This document shows positions 29,687 to 39,810 of a DNA stretch of 40,298 nucleotides, in pieces; position 1 is the first letter of the stretch, and each line of letters begins with the position of its first letter. Location of the stretch: assembly GCA_012031635.1 (NCBI GenBank), contig JAAUUE010000003.1:1-40298 (forward strand), in the 5' to 3' direction. This DNA comes from Coleofasciculaceae cyanobacterium SM2_1_6 (GTDB lineage Bacteria > Cyanobacteriota > Cyanobacteriia > Cyanobacteriales > JAAUUE01). Both the position numbers and the translations under genes were made by a program. The notes under the pieces were generated by a model that saw only the letters and a program-made list of their open reading frames with translations, was not told the DNA's origin and did no database searches.

Positions 29687-29894
29687 ATCAAGCGTAATCG
29701 AACTTCCTCTGACCAGACGAACAAAACTAGTAAAGCCAACAACACAGGACTCAGGCAACCTCAGATTTTAGATTCTCAGGAAGATAGGGGGGAGGGGGGT
29801 AAGAACTAATCTTTTCAAGGGCTGGATTAAATTCAAAGGCTGGAAGGGCAGGGCTAAATTATTTACTAGGTTATTTGTCACTTCGATCGCTTCT

Positions 29895-31972
29895 TTGTTG
29901 ATTACTGTTACTTCGGTTCCTAGTAATTTTTTGGGAAATAGTTTTCTGGGCAATAACTTCTTTGGGAAATCCGTAAGCGCAGCAACATCACCCCGGATCG
30001 CCACACCACCAAGGATCGATCGCACCATAGCCTGTGACTTACTAATTGCTGGGGGCGGATTAGCGGGGGCAGCCGCCGCCTACGAAAGTTTATTGGCGGG
30101 CAAGACGGTGTGCCTCACAGAAATTACCGACTGGATCGGCGGACAAATTTCCGCTCAGGGAACCTCGGCTCTGGATGAACGGACAACCCAACGGGAGCAG
30201 CGTTTTTTCCCTAGGGGCTATCTAAAGTTTCGCGATCGTATCCTCAAGTTTTACGACAAACCAAATCCCGGCGGTTGTTGGGTCAGCACTTCCTGTTTTC
30301 TGCCCGGTGATGGTCATCAAGTTTTGACAGAAATTATTAACGAAGCTGCTCAACAGGGAAACGGCACTCTCCACTGGCTCCCAAATACGGTAATTAAGGA
30401 TCTCAGCATCAACCAACAGGGCAATTTCATCACCTCGGTGGTGGGGATTCAACACCGCCCCGTTCCCGGTGGCTTCCCCTGAATACCAAACCCCTATCGC
30501 AAACGATCGAAGATAGCTTCAGTTACGAAAATTCCGATCAGTTCACAAAAACGATTATTTTATTTGTCCCCAACCAACCAGACAGAGAAGGTCCAGAACA
30601 AAACCTCGAACAAACTGGTCTGCCCAACTGGTATGTGGTGGATGCGACGGAAACCGGGGAATTAGTTGCCCTGACGGATGTGCCCTATCGCTTGGGGATT
30701 GACCCTCGATCGTGGGAAGAACCCTCCTCGCCCCTAGATACCAGTTTCTCCTACTGCACCCAAGGCTTTACCTACACCTTTGCCATGGAAGCTACGGATA
30801 CCCCCCAAGATAATCCAATTCCCAGTTTTTACGATCGCTATGCCCCCTACTACAGCTACGAAGCAGAGCGCTTTGCCGACTTTGGCTTATTGTTTACCTA
30901 CCGGCGGATTTGGCATCCCGGTTGGCGCACGGCTCCCGTGGTCAGATTTGGGGTTTTTGGCTACACCGCCGTTCAGCCCGGCGATATTTCCATGCAAAAC
31001 TGGACATGGGGCAATGACTACCGCCCCGGCACCGCCGCCGATAACTTAGTCTACAGCCGTGACCAACTGGCAGGGATGGGACAACTCCAACCCGGCGGCT
31101 GGATGGGCGGACTCCGTACGGAAACCCTCTTCCACGGCGAACTATCTTCCCTTGGTTTCTTCCACTGGCTAGTTTCGGGAACTACCGATTCTCAACTGGG
31201 GGAGGGCATAAAAACTCCAAACCCCAATAATCGCCTCTTAGCTGGTTTAGATTCGCCCATGGGCACTGTCCACGGTCTATCTAAATATCCCTACCTGCGG
31301 GAAGGTCGGAGAATTATTGGTCGTCCCAGTTGGGGCTATGATCAAGGCTTTGCGGTGACAGAAATCGATATTTCCCGCCGTACCTACGAAGATGAAGTTT
31401 ATCGCCAGTCCCTTGATGAGCAAACTCAGAGAACCTTGGGAGTTGCCTTGGGGGGTTGGGAACTTTTGGATAGATTAATTGGGCCGGGAGTGCCAGAGGA
31501 AATTCGGGGACGGGATCGATCGAGCATCTTCCCTGATGCCGTGGGCATTGGACACTATAATATCGATTTTCACCCTTGTATGGTTCTTAGCCCCCCAGAA
31601 ACTCCCGGTAACTACGAATTTCCCGGTAAGCGCCAAGGGGAAAGTCAAACCTATCCTTTCCAAATTCCCCTGAGAGCCATGATTCCCCAAAAGTTAGATA
31701 ATTTTCTGGTGGGTGGGAAGAGCATTGCCACTAGTCAGATTGCGGCAGCGGCCTATCGAGTCCACAGTTTTGAATGGTCGGTGGGGGCGGCGACGGCGGC
31801 GACGGTGGATTTTGCCCTCAAAAAAGGCGTAATGCCTTACCAGTTGGTTGATGATCTGCCCCAAGGGGAACCCCTGCTGGCAGAGTTGCAGCAAATTCTC
31901 AATCAACAGGGAAATTACACGGCGTTTCCCGATACTTCTATCCTTAATGAATCTTGGGATGGTTGGCGCTAA
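29895..31972 (+). pseudogene. FAD-dependent oxidoreductase, apparent single frameshift
   Basis: CDLLIAGGGLAGAAAAYESLLAGKTVCLTEITDWIGGQISAQG ... stop at 30481; continues one frame over as LNTKPLSQTIEDSFSYE...; break at C4 tract 30476-30479; 2078 nt = 693 codons - 1. Confidence 0.85.
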
Positions 31973-31994
31973 AGGCTGACAAACTTATGAATAA

Positions 31995-32609
31995 TTGACC
32001 AATAATAGGCTCTTGATTATGGAGATTATGGTGCAGGAAGACAATAGGAAAATCATCAAAAAAATTGCACATCCGATGGTACGGCAGTTAAAATCTCTCC
32101 GGCTTCATCAGGCAGATTTACAGCAATGTTTCGCAATCCTCAGTCACTTTCAAAATTTTCAGGAGCTTCAAAATACTCAAGGTTTACTGGAGCTTAATAA
32201 AGCATTAGGGTTTACTAGTTTGTCTTTATATTTCAAGATATTTACTCCTAGTAAAGCCCGGATTATGTTAGATAAAACTAAGGTGTTCCGTGATCAACCA
32301 GAGTTTAATTCTAGTTTTAACCATTTTCAAAATATTAGAAATAAATATCTGCTCAATGATGAAAATACCCAAACCAAATCTTTAGTGGGTTTACTCTTAG
32401 ATCAAGAAAGTCAACCCGTGGCGGTAATATCCTCCGCAGAAGTAGGAATTATATTAGACGATCGAGAAATCCAAAGATTAAGAGAACTGGTAGAATTTAC
32501 CCTAGGCTATCTCTCCCAAAAATCCGCCGATATTGAATCACAACTCCTCGCAATTTATCAAACTTGGTCAATCCCAGAACTAATTAATATTCCTGATATT
32601 AGTAATTAA
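31995..32609 (+). CDS. Hypothetical protein
   Basis: Uninterrupted 204-aa ORF with no recognised domain. Confidence 0.55.
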   Translation: MTNNRLLIMEIMVQEDNRKIIKKIAHPMVRQLKSLRLHQADLQQCFAILSHFQNFQELQNTQGLLELNKALGFTSLSLYFKIFTPSKARIMLDKTKVFRDQPEFNSSFNHFQNIRNKYLLNDENTQTKSLVGLLLDQESQPVAVISSAEVGIILDDREIQRLRELVEFTLGYLSQKSADIESQLLAIYQTWSIPELINIPDISN

Positions 32610-32621
32610 GACACACAAACT

Positions 32622-33136
32622 TCAAGATGATTTAATTAAATAACTATGCCAGATAACATTTTTGGATTTTGGCAGCTGATCTAGGGATGATTGGGGAGAT
32701 AGTCTTGGGGAGATTTTAGGAATTAAGAGCCGCCACGACTGATTTTGTCTTTGTTGTTGAATATAGAGATCAAAAGATTGATTTTCTTTGAAATCATGGT
32801 GCGGTAATTTTAAGGTAAGATTGTAAGCTCCTTGGAGGTGATAGGTAGGTAACTTTTCCACCACATCGTGACGATCTTCTGCACCTGCACCTTGCTAATC
32901 TCGATATCAGGATTTGGTTGGGATAGTTTTTGGCTGAGATGACTATAGGTAGGAGAAATCTGCATAGCGATCGCCTTTTCTACCACCTGATTACTGGGAA
33001 ATCTCGCACTAATCCCACAGCTAGTCATGCTCCCATTAACCACCAGAAGCATCAACCCCAGCCCTAGAAATTTCCCAAATTTTGTTGTCAATACCGAGCT
33101 TAATATTGTCTCAAGTCCAGATTTATAAAATTTCAT
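32622..33136 (-). pseudogene. Hypothetical lipoprotein, apparent frameshift
   Basis: MKFYKSG...LGLGLMLLVVNGSMTSCG (lipobox) ...EISKVQVQ | EDRHDVVEKLPTYHLQGAYNLTLKLPHHDFKENQSFDLYIQQQ...; break near the gtgcaggtgcag duplication (about 32876-32892). Confidence 0.6.
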
Positions 33137-33219
33137 ACTTGTCAATTTTTGTACCCATCTGATAACTAATCCTTTTTCTATAGTAAAATCCAATGGGTGT
33201 CTATGGTGTGGCTAAATTA

Positions 33220-33576
33220 ATGGATAAATTAGAAATTAATGGAATTCGTTGTTATGGTTATACAGGTTTTTTCTCAGAAGAGCAGACTCTGGGACAATGG
33301 TTTGAGGTTGACCTAGCATTTTGGCTAGACCTATCTGCGGCTGCCCAGAGTGATTGCCTCCAAGACACTTTAGATTATCGGCGAGTCATAGAAACTGTAA
33401 CAACTATTGTACAGCAGAGTAAATTTGCTTTGATTGAAAAACTAATAGAGACGATCGCTACCAAGATTTTAGAGACCGAACCCATAGATAAAGTTCAAGT
33501 CCGGTTAGTTAAAGTTGCGCCGCCAATTCCTGATTTTTCTGGCAGTATTAACTTAGAAATTACAAGAAGTCGCTAA
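33220..33576 (+). CDS. folB: Dihydroneopterin aldolase
   Basis: MDKLEINGIRCYGYTGFFSEEQTLGQWFEVDL...DTLDYRRVIETV...LIEKLIETIA. Confidence 0.92.
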   Translation: MDKLEINGIRCYGYTGFFSEEQTLGQWFEVDLAFWLDLSAAAQSDCLQDTLDYRRVIETVTTIVQQSKFALIEKLIETIATKILETEPIDKVQVRLVKVAPPIPDFSGSINLEITRSR

Positions 33577-33593
33577 TATTAGAAAATTTATTT

Positions 33594-34775
33594 ATGAAAT
33601 TTAGAATTCTGAGTTTGGATGGCGGCGGTATGTGGGGAATTGTCAGTGCAACTATGCTGGCTTCCCTCGAAAGAGCGATCGGCAAACCCATACAAGAATA
33701 CTTTGATTTAGTTGCCGGAACTTCCACCGGAGCAATTCTAGCAAGCGGGATTAGTAATGGCAATTCTCCTCAAGAATTAATTAATTTATACGCCGAAAAT
33801 GGTCTAACTATTTTTCCCTATACTAAATTATTTACTCATAAAAGAATCCCCGTAGCCCTCCGCTATGGCATCCTTGGTCCTAAGCATTCTCCCGATGGTT
33901 TAAGCAAAGTTCTCCAAGGTCAATTTGGCAATAAAAAAATATCAGATATTACTCACCCCAAACTATTAATTACTGCCTACGATACCCTCAGTAGAAGTCC
34001 TATATTTTTCAAGAATTGGCGGAGTCGGTTTATTGATATGTCCTTGTGGGAAGCCTGCGTTTGTTCGTCTGCTGCTCCGACATTTTTTCCAGCCCACTAT
34101 TTAACCAGAAAAGAAGGAGGAACCGTTGCTAGGGCTACGAGTAATAGTATTTGTTTTGCTGAAATATTAAATGTTGATCCCTACAATAAAATGCAGGTGG
34201 AAATCATTGCGGGACGGGGAGTGGGGCAAAAAAGAGAAGTTAGTAATTTCTTGCAAACAAGACAAGAACAAATGGCTTTTGTGACTCCGCCTTGGTCAGT
34301 AGTTCCCGACTCTACTTCTGCCTACAGCCTAACAGTAGAATACTCCCTGATTGATGGCGGTGTTGGTGCAAATAACCCGGCGGCTTGTGCGATCGCTGAA
34401 GCCCTTAAACTTGGTCATGCCCTCCAAGATATTTATGTCTTGTCTGTGGGTACGGGTTTATTTACCGAGTCTATTCCTTGGGAGAAAGCTGAACGCTGGG
34501 GGATTCTCAACTGGGCTACGACAATTTCTAATGTTTTGATTGATGCTTCTTCAGATATTAATGATTATGTTGCCGAACAAGTTACTTATCGAGATCATTA
34601 TTTGCGGTTACAATTTAGGCTCGATCGAGATACTTCTGTAGTAATTACAAATCAAATAGATGATGCTAGTGATGGCAATTTGAATAACTTAGTGCGGGTA
34701 GCCAACGAGTATATTAATCAACCTTATGTTATTCGTAATATCAAAGACTTCTTGGTAAAGGCAGCCGATAATTAG
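33594..34775 (+). CDS. Patatin-like phospholipase
   Basis: ILSLDGGGMWGIVSATML; DLVAGTSTGAILASG (GxSxG); SLIDGGVGANNP (DGG). Confidence 0.9.
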   Translation: MKFRILSLDGGGMWGIVSATMLASLERAIGKPIQEYFDLVAGTSTGAILASGISNGNSPQELINLYAENGLTIFPYTKLFTHKRIPVALRYGILGPKHSPDGLSKVLQGQFGNKKISDITHPKLLITAYDTLSRSPIFFKNWRSRFIDMSLWEACVCSSAAPTFFPAHYLTRKEGGTVARATSNSICFAEILNVDPYNKMQVEIIAGRGVGQKREVSNFLQTRQEQMAFVTPPWSVVPDSTSAYSLTVEYSLIDGGVGANNPAACAIAEALKLGHALQDIYVLSVGTGLFTESIPWEKAERWGILNWATTISNVLIDASSDINDYVAEQVTYRDHYLRLQFRLDRDTSVVITNQIDDASDGNLNNLVRVANEYINQPYVIRNIKDFLVKAADN

Positions 34776-34811
34776 CTGTTTATTTTATTTGTTTATTTTA
34801 ATTAAAATTGT

Positions 34812-35635
34812 ATGACTACTTATCCCCAAGCTCGGAAGAAATTTGCTCAACATTGGCTCAAAATGATAAGATTCTCGCAAAAATCATTGCGGCGGCTCAA
34901 CTCAAATCTAGCGATCGCATCCTCGAAATTGGACCTGGTACAGGCATTCTCACGAGCCAATTAATTCCTCAAGTTGCCGCAGTTTTAGCCGTGGAGCTAG
35001 ACCGAGATTTGTGTGAATTTCTAGTCAAAAAGTTCCGCAATGCTGATAAATTTTTATTGCTCCAAGGGGATTTTTTAGAGTTGAATATAGACTCCCAACT
35101 GGTGGGTTTACCCCAGTTTCAACAGCCCAATAAAGTCGTAGCCAATATTCCCTACAATATTACGGGACCAATTATTGAAAAACTCCTAGGCACGATCGCC
35201 CAACCCAACCCCCATCCCTACGAGTCGATCGTTCTCCTTGTCCAAAAGGAAGTAGCCGATCGCCTCTACGCCCGTCCCAGTTCCAGAGCCTTTGGCTCCT
35301 TATCCGTGCGGGTTCAGTACCTTGCTGCCTGTGAACTGATTACTCCGGTGCCTGCCAGCGCCTTCTCGCCGCCCCCCAAGGTCGAATCCGCCGTTGTCCG
35401 CCTCTATCCCCGTCCCCTAGAAGAAGTTGCCACCAATCCCCAATACCTAGAGACACTCCTGAAGTTGGGCTTTGCTGCCAAACGAAAAATGCTCCGCAAC
35501 AATCTGCAATCTGTTTGGGAACGGGATCAATTGAGCCAAATTCTGGAACAATTAGAACTAAATCCTCAATGCCGGGCGGAAGACCTCAGTGTCAGCCAAT
35601 GGGTACGACTCAGTAACCTGCTAGGTGGGAGTTGA
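34812..35635 (+). CDS. rsmA: 16S rRNA dimethyladenosine transferase, with apparent frameshift near the N-terminus
   Basis: ATG at 34812 reads MTTYPQARKKFAQHWLK then frame changes at A4 (34860-34863) to DKILAKIIAAAQLKSSDRILEIGPGTGILTSQL...VVANIPYNITGPIIEKLL; 824 nt = 275 codons - 1. The listed ORF uses an upstream out-of-frame TTG. Confidence 0.92.
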
Positions 35636-35797
35636 TTTAATCTGATTGATTTAATTTGCAGGACTTAAGCAAAACAGCGGGATCTCCGCTATTGGTGGAT
35701 GTAAGGTGGGCTTTGCCCACACTACCCATAAGATCTATGCCTAAGCTCTAATTTGGTTGATTTTAGTTAATTTTGGTTAATATAGTTTTCTTAAACC

Positions 35798-36745
35798 ATG
35801 CGTTCCTATTCCCTAGCGGCTCCCGGCAAGATTAATTTACATTTAGAAATTCTCGGCGATCGAGCCGATGGTTATCATGAACTGGCGATGATTCTCCAGA
35901 GTATAGAGCTGAGTGATATTGTCACGATCGCTCCTCTGAGTACCGACGCTATCCGCCTCCACTGCAACCATAATCAAGTCCCCCTCAACAAAGATAATCT
36001 GGCTTTCAAGGCTGCCGAATTGATGGTGGCAAAATTTCCTGAAGCCTTTGCCCAGTGGGGAGGGGTTGAGATCACGATCGAGAAAAATCTCCCAGTTGCC
36101 GCAGGACTAGCAGGGGGATCCAGCAATGGGGCGGCGGTGATCGTGGGCCTAAATCTGCTTTGGGATTTGGGTCTAACGCAACCCCAGTTACAGGAGTTGG
36201 GGGCAGTGATTGGTTCTGATGTGCCATTTTGTATTAGCGGCGGCACGGCGATCGCCACCGGCAGAGGCGAAACCCTTGATAGCCTAGTCACTCCCCCAGA
36301 AATCTACGTCCTCCTTGCCAAGTATCGGAGTTTAGCCGTATCTACCGCCTGGGCGTACCAAACCTATCGCCACCAATTTAGCCAAACCTATCCCCCCAAT
36401 CAAGAGGCTCTAGCAGCTCGTAAAACTAAACTATCCGAGACCGCTATTCTTGCTGCCATTGCCCACCAAGACCTCGATCGCCTAGGAAAATCCCTCTACA
36501 ATGACCTCGAAAAAGTAGTCCTCCCCGCCCACAGCCAAGTTGCCAAGCTCCGGCAAACCCTCGAAGGTTTCCCCAACTCTGGGGTCATGATGTCTGGTTC
36601 TGGCCCCACGGTCTTTGCCCTATGTGGCAGCCAACAGCAGGGAGAAGAACTCCAACACAAACTTCAGATTGCCCTTCCGGAGCCTGATCTAGAAATTTGG
36701 GTGACAAAATTTAACTCTGGGGGAGTGCGACTAGTAGATATCTAG
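35798..36745 (+). CDS. ispE: 4-diphosphocytidyl-2-C-methyl-D-erythritol kinase
   Basis: APGKINLHLEILGDRADGYHEL; EKNLPVAAGLAGGSSNGAAV; MMSGSGPTVFAL. Confidence 0.96.
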   Translation: MRSYSLAAPGKINLHLEILGDRADGYHELAMILQSIELSDIVTIAPLSTDAIRLHCNHNQVPLNKDNLAFKAAELMVAKFPEAFAQWGGVEITIEKNLPVAAGLAGGSSNGAAVIVGLNLLWDLGLTQPQLQELGAVIGSDVPFCISGGTAIATGRGETLDSLVTPPEIYVLLAKYRSLAVSTAWAYQTYRHQFSQTYPPNQEALAARKTKLSETAILAAIAHQDLDRLGKSLYNDLEKVVLPAHSQVAKLRQTLEGFPNSGVMMSGSGPTVFALCGSQQQGEELQHKLQIALPEPDLEIWVTKFNSGGVRLVDI

Positions 36746-36774
36746 ACTGTAAATATCTAGATTGTGGGCGGGGG

Positions 36775-37356
36775 CTAGGAATTTAATTTACCCAGAACTG
36801 TTGTTAATCTTGCCCCTAGCTGCTCGATCGCCCTCTGTTGGTCAGCATCCTGAAGACTGCCATCGGGCTGAAAAGCATTATAGGCATTGCCGATCGCCCG
36901 TTGTTCTGGCAAGACAATCATACTCAAATTCCCCAAAACTGCCCGGAGATGTACCAAGCCCCGCAACCCACCCAAAGCTCCCGGTGAGGCACTCATCAAT
37001 ACTGCCACCTTTCCCGAAAAACAAGCCAAAGGAGCTTCCCCCGGTTGAGGACGAGAAGCCCAGTCGATCGCATTCTTCAGAACTGCCGTCACTGAACCAT
37101 TGTATTCTGGCGAAGCAATTAAAAATCCCTGATGGGCTATCATCAATTCCTTGAGTTTCTTAGCATTAGCTGGGATTCCTTCCTGAGCTTCGAGGTCTTC
37201 ATCAAAGAGGGGCAGGGGTAGATCTCGTAAATCCAAATAAGTCACATCGGCTCCGGTCTGGCTCGCACCCTGAGCAGCGATTTGGACAAGTTTTTTGTTG
37301 TAGGAATCTTGGCGAGTGCTACCAGCAAAAGCAAGGATAGTCGACTTATAGCTCAT
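36775..37356 (-). CDS. NADPH-dependent FMN reductase family protein
   Basis: ILAFAGSTRQDSYNKKLV; LIASPEYNGSVTAVLKNAIDWASRP. Confidence 0.93.
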   Translation of the reverse strand: MSYKSTILAFAGSTRQDSYNKKLVQIAAQGASQTGADVTYLDLRDLPLPLFDEDLEAQEGIPANAKKLKELMIAHQGFLIASPEYNGSVTAVLKNAIDWASRPQPGEAPLACFSGKVAVLMSASPGALGGLRGLVHLRAVLGNLSMIVLPEQRAIGNAYNAFQPDGSLQDADQQRAIEQLGARLTTVLGKLNS

Positions 37357-37399
37357 GGTATTTCCTGAAGATTAGCGAAGAATTAGAGAACTGTAGATC

Positions 37400-37489
37400 T
37401 AGCGATCCTAAATCATTTTCTAAATTAGATTGCTTCCGGTAGGTGATTCCCCTCGCCTGCGGCGGGTGAAATCATTTAGAACTACCATA
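37400..37489 (+). repeat. Dispersed TIR-bearing repeat family, copy B
   Basis: agcgatcctaaatcattttctaaattagattgcttccggtaggtgattcccctcgcctgcggcgggtgaaatcatttagaactaccata; ends are imperfect inverted repeats. Confidence 0.75.
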
Positions 37490-37532
37490 TTCAATAGATA
37501 TTAGATTTAATAGATACCCAATTTTGAACTAT

Positions 37533-38012
37533 TTAGAGTCTTAAGGCCAAGTAATTTTTTTTATCTTCCCAATTGCGGAGATTTCTCGTCGTAGTTTCTG
37601 GGGGTTGTTTGGGGTGGATGTTGCCGGGGAGTTGGGGTTGCACGCTTTTAGCGGGCAGGAGTTTATTGTCTTTGGTAACTAGATGCCCCACAAACCCGGC
37701 TCCGGCGGCGATATCGATCGCACTTGCCACCACATCCCCTTCAACTTTGGCGGTGGAAGTCAGGGTGACTTTGCCCGTCGCCTGAATTTGGGCTTTAATC
37801 GTGCCTTGGCTAACAATATTGTTTGCACATACCTCTGCCCCCTCGATCGCCCCAGTGGTGGCAATTTCCAAGTCTCCCTTCACGTCAACATTGCCATAAA
37901 CCTTGCCATCGACACGCAGACTTCCTTCACTCTTGATAGAGCCACGCACTTCTGTGCCATCGGCTAAATAATTCATAGTATTACTGACGGGCTTGGGGCG
38001 ATTAAAGAACAT
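37533..38012 (-). CDS. Bactofilin-family polymer-forming cytoskeletal protein
   Basis: GTEVRGSIKSEGSLRVDGKVYGNVDVKGDLEIATTGAIEGAEVCANNIVSQGTIKAQIQATGKVTLTSTAKVEGDV. Confidence 0.92.
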   Translation of the reverse strand: MFFNRPKPVSNTMNYLADGTEVRGSIKSEGSLRVDGKVYGNVDVKGDLEIATTGAIEGAEVCANNIVSQGTIKAQIQATGKVTLTSTAKVEGDVVASAIDIAAGAGFVGHLVTKDNKLLPAKSVQPQLPGNIHPKQPPETTTRNLRNWEDKKNYLALRL

Positions 38013-38046
38013 CTGGCTGTTTATCCTTGATGATTATTCTCAAATA

Positions 38047-39033
38047 TTATTCTTGAATATTAATTAATTTCTGGAATTCCTCTGGTGCTAATTTCAGATA
38101 GCTTTGAGGATCGATCGCTTTTTCACCCTGATAAATACTGTAGTGCAGATGGGGTCCGGTAGACCTGCCACTATTCCCCAAATAACCAATTAATTGCCCT
38201 CGCTTGACCCGGGTATCTGGTTTGACAGCAATTCCAGAAAGGTGAGCATAGAGGGTTGTGTAGCCATAGCTGTGATTAATTGTCACCACCAGACCATAGC
38301 CGCCATCAAACCCGGCTCCGGTCACGATCCCCGGCGCAGTGGCATAGACAGGACTGGCGTAGGCATCCACAAAGTCTACTCCATTATGCACCTCCGTCCC
38401 ATAGCCAAAGGGGTTTGTCCGGTTGCCAAAGAGCGAGGTAATAATTAAATCATCTCCCTGCATGGGCATTCCTTGGGGAATTACTTCTTCTTTATTTAAT
38501 GTGGCTTCGAGGGAAGGATTTAGGTCGCGGATTTGATTCCAGAGAGAATTGAGGCGACTTTGAGTACTCTGCATGAGGCGATCGGGTTCTATAGCTCCAC
38601 CCTGTCCCTTTGGAGAATAGGGAGTTGGGAGTTGCGAGAGAGAATTGGGTAGTTTGATATTTTCAGAATCCTCAACATTTTCAGAATCCTCAACATTTTC
38701 AGAACTACTAGGCTTGAAGTTCGGCGTAGAATTAGCCTTGGGAAGTCCCGCCCGTTCCCGGAGGCGATCGATCTCCTGTTGGAGTTGTTCCTGCTCGATT
38801 TGCAGTTGTTGCTGGCGTTGTTGTAGAGCTACCCTTTCTTCTAAGTATTGAGCCTTTCTTTGTTGTTCTGCAAACCAAGTACTACCCGCCCAAGCAAAGG
38901 GAATTGAGAGTACACCCAAGACACAACCTAGTCTAATCAGGAAGAGTCGGGGGCTCATATGTAAAACAAAAGGTGACTTACCAGTACAAGTAAAAAATAT
39001 GGTGTATTTAGCAGGAAGACGGCGATGATTCAT
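38047..39033 (-). CDS. M23-family metallopeptidase (LytM), membrane anchored with coiled coil
   Basis: FGNRTNPFGYGTEVHNGVDFVDAYASPVYATAPGIV...LYAHLSGIAV...LIGYLGNSGRSTGPHLHYSIY; likely start MNHRRLPAKY. Confidence 0.92.
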   Translation of the reverse strand: MNHRRLPAKYTIFFTCTGKSPFVLHMSPRLFLIRLGCVLGVLSIPFAWAGSTWFAEQQRKAQYLEERVALQQRQQQLQIEQEQLQQEIDRLRERAGLPKANSTPNFKPSSSENVEDSENVEDSENIKLPNSLSQLPTPYSPKGQGGAIEPDRLMQSTQSRLNSLWNQIRDLNPSLEATLNKEEVIPQGMPMQGDDLIITSLFGNRTNPFGYGTEVHNGVDFVDAYASPVYATAPGIVTGAGFDGGYGLVVTINHSYGYTTLYAHLSGIAVKPDTRVKRGQLIGYLGNSGRSTGPHLHYSIYQGEKAIDPQSYLKLAPEEFQKLINIQE

Positions 39034-39401
39034 GATTAATTTACTTAGAAAATTACTCAACTACCATCCCAGAATTTGCTTGATATAGGATTGCATAGTT
39101 TTTTAACAACTATTGACACTACATGATCCCCACTAGTTTAGTCAAGATTATCCCCAGCGGATCTTTTCCCTACCAAAAGATATTAATTATTTTTTGGTAA
39201 AGAATTTTAATGGCAATTTTTATTCCTGATCCTAAAACCTTGAAAACCATATTGAGCAGGTAGCTAACAGATATCAATTCCTTGTATAGTGCTAGAGTAT
39301 AGTGCTAGACAGATTAATTAGGACAAGACCAGATACGTTGGCTGAGCGAAGTCGTAGCCGAATTCGTCCTAACTTTTATGGCAACGACCATACATTCAAA
39401 T

Positions 39402-39634
39402 ATAGCGATCCTAAATCATTAGACCTCTTGCGTGAATAAGGAAAAAGCCCCTGATCCCCCAGCCCCTTTTCCCTAGGGAGAAGGGGAGTAAGAGGAAAGT
39501 CCCTCTCCCCAGGGAGAGAGGGATTTAGGGTGAGGGTCATGATTCACGCAAGAGGTCTATTGTCTAAATTAGATTGCTTCTGGATAGGTTATGCCACCCG
39601 CCGCCGGCGGGTGAAATCATTTAGGACTGCTATA
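39402..39634 (+). repeat. Dispersed TIR-bearing repeat family, copy A, interrupted by a MITE-like element
   Basis: Left end atagcgatcctaaatcatt; right part tctaaattagattgcttctggatag...gggtgaaatcatttaggactgctata; same as copy B apart from the insertion. Confidence 0.8.
39421..39558 (+). mobile_element. MITE-like element with perfect 17-bp terminal inverted repeats
   Basis: AGACCTCTTGCGTGAAT (39421-39437) and ATTCACGCAAGAGGTCT (39542-39558); G/C-rich hairpin interior; no ORF. Confidence 0.75.
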
Positions 39635-39663
39635 TCTTAAAAATTTATGAATTTGGGGGGATG

Positions 39664-39748
39664 CAGCGATCCTAATCCCTTGCTAAGTTTAGATTGCCTT
39701 TGGTCGGCGATTCAACCACCCCCGCCAGCAAAATCATCTAGGACTGCG
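39664..39748 (+). repeat. Dispersed TIR-bearing repeat family, copy C (divergent)
   Basis: agcgatcctaatcccttgctaagtttagattgcctttgg...aaaatcatctaggactgc. Confidence 0.6.
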
Positions 39749-39810
39749 AGGAAGTTGGGGTATAGTTGGGAAATTATTGATCGGATAAAGTTAGTTGTAC
39801 CCTAGAAATC

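Noticed and set aside
36762-37154. 130-aa forward ORF opposite the FMN reductase gene
   Set aside because: Antisense to a well-supported FMN reductase; no recognisable motif.
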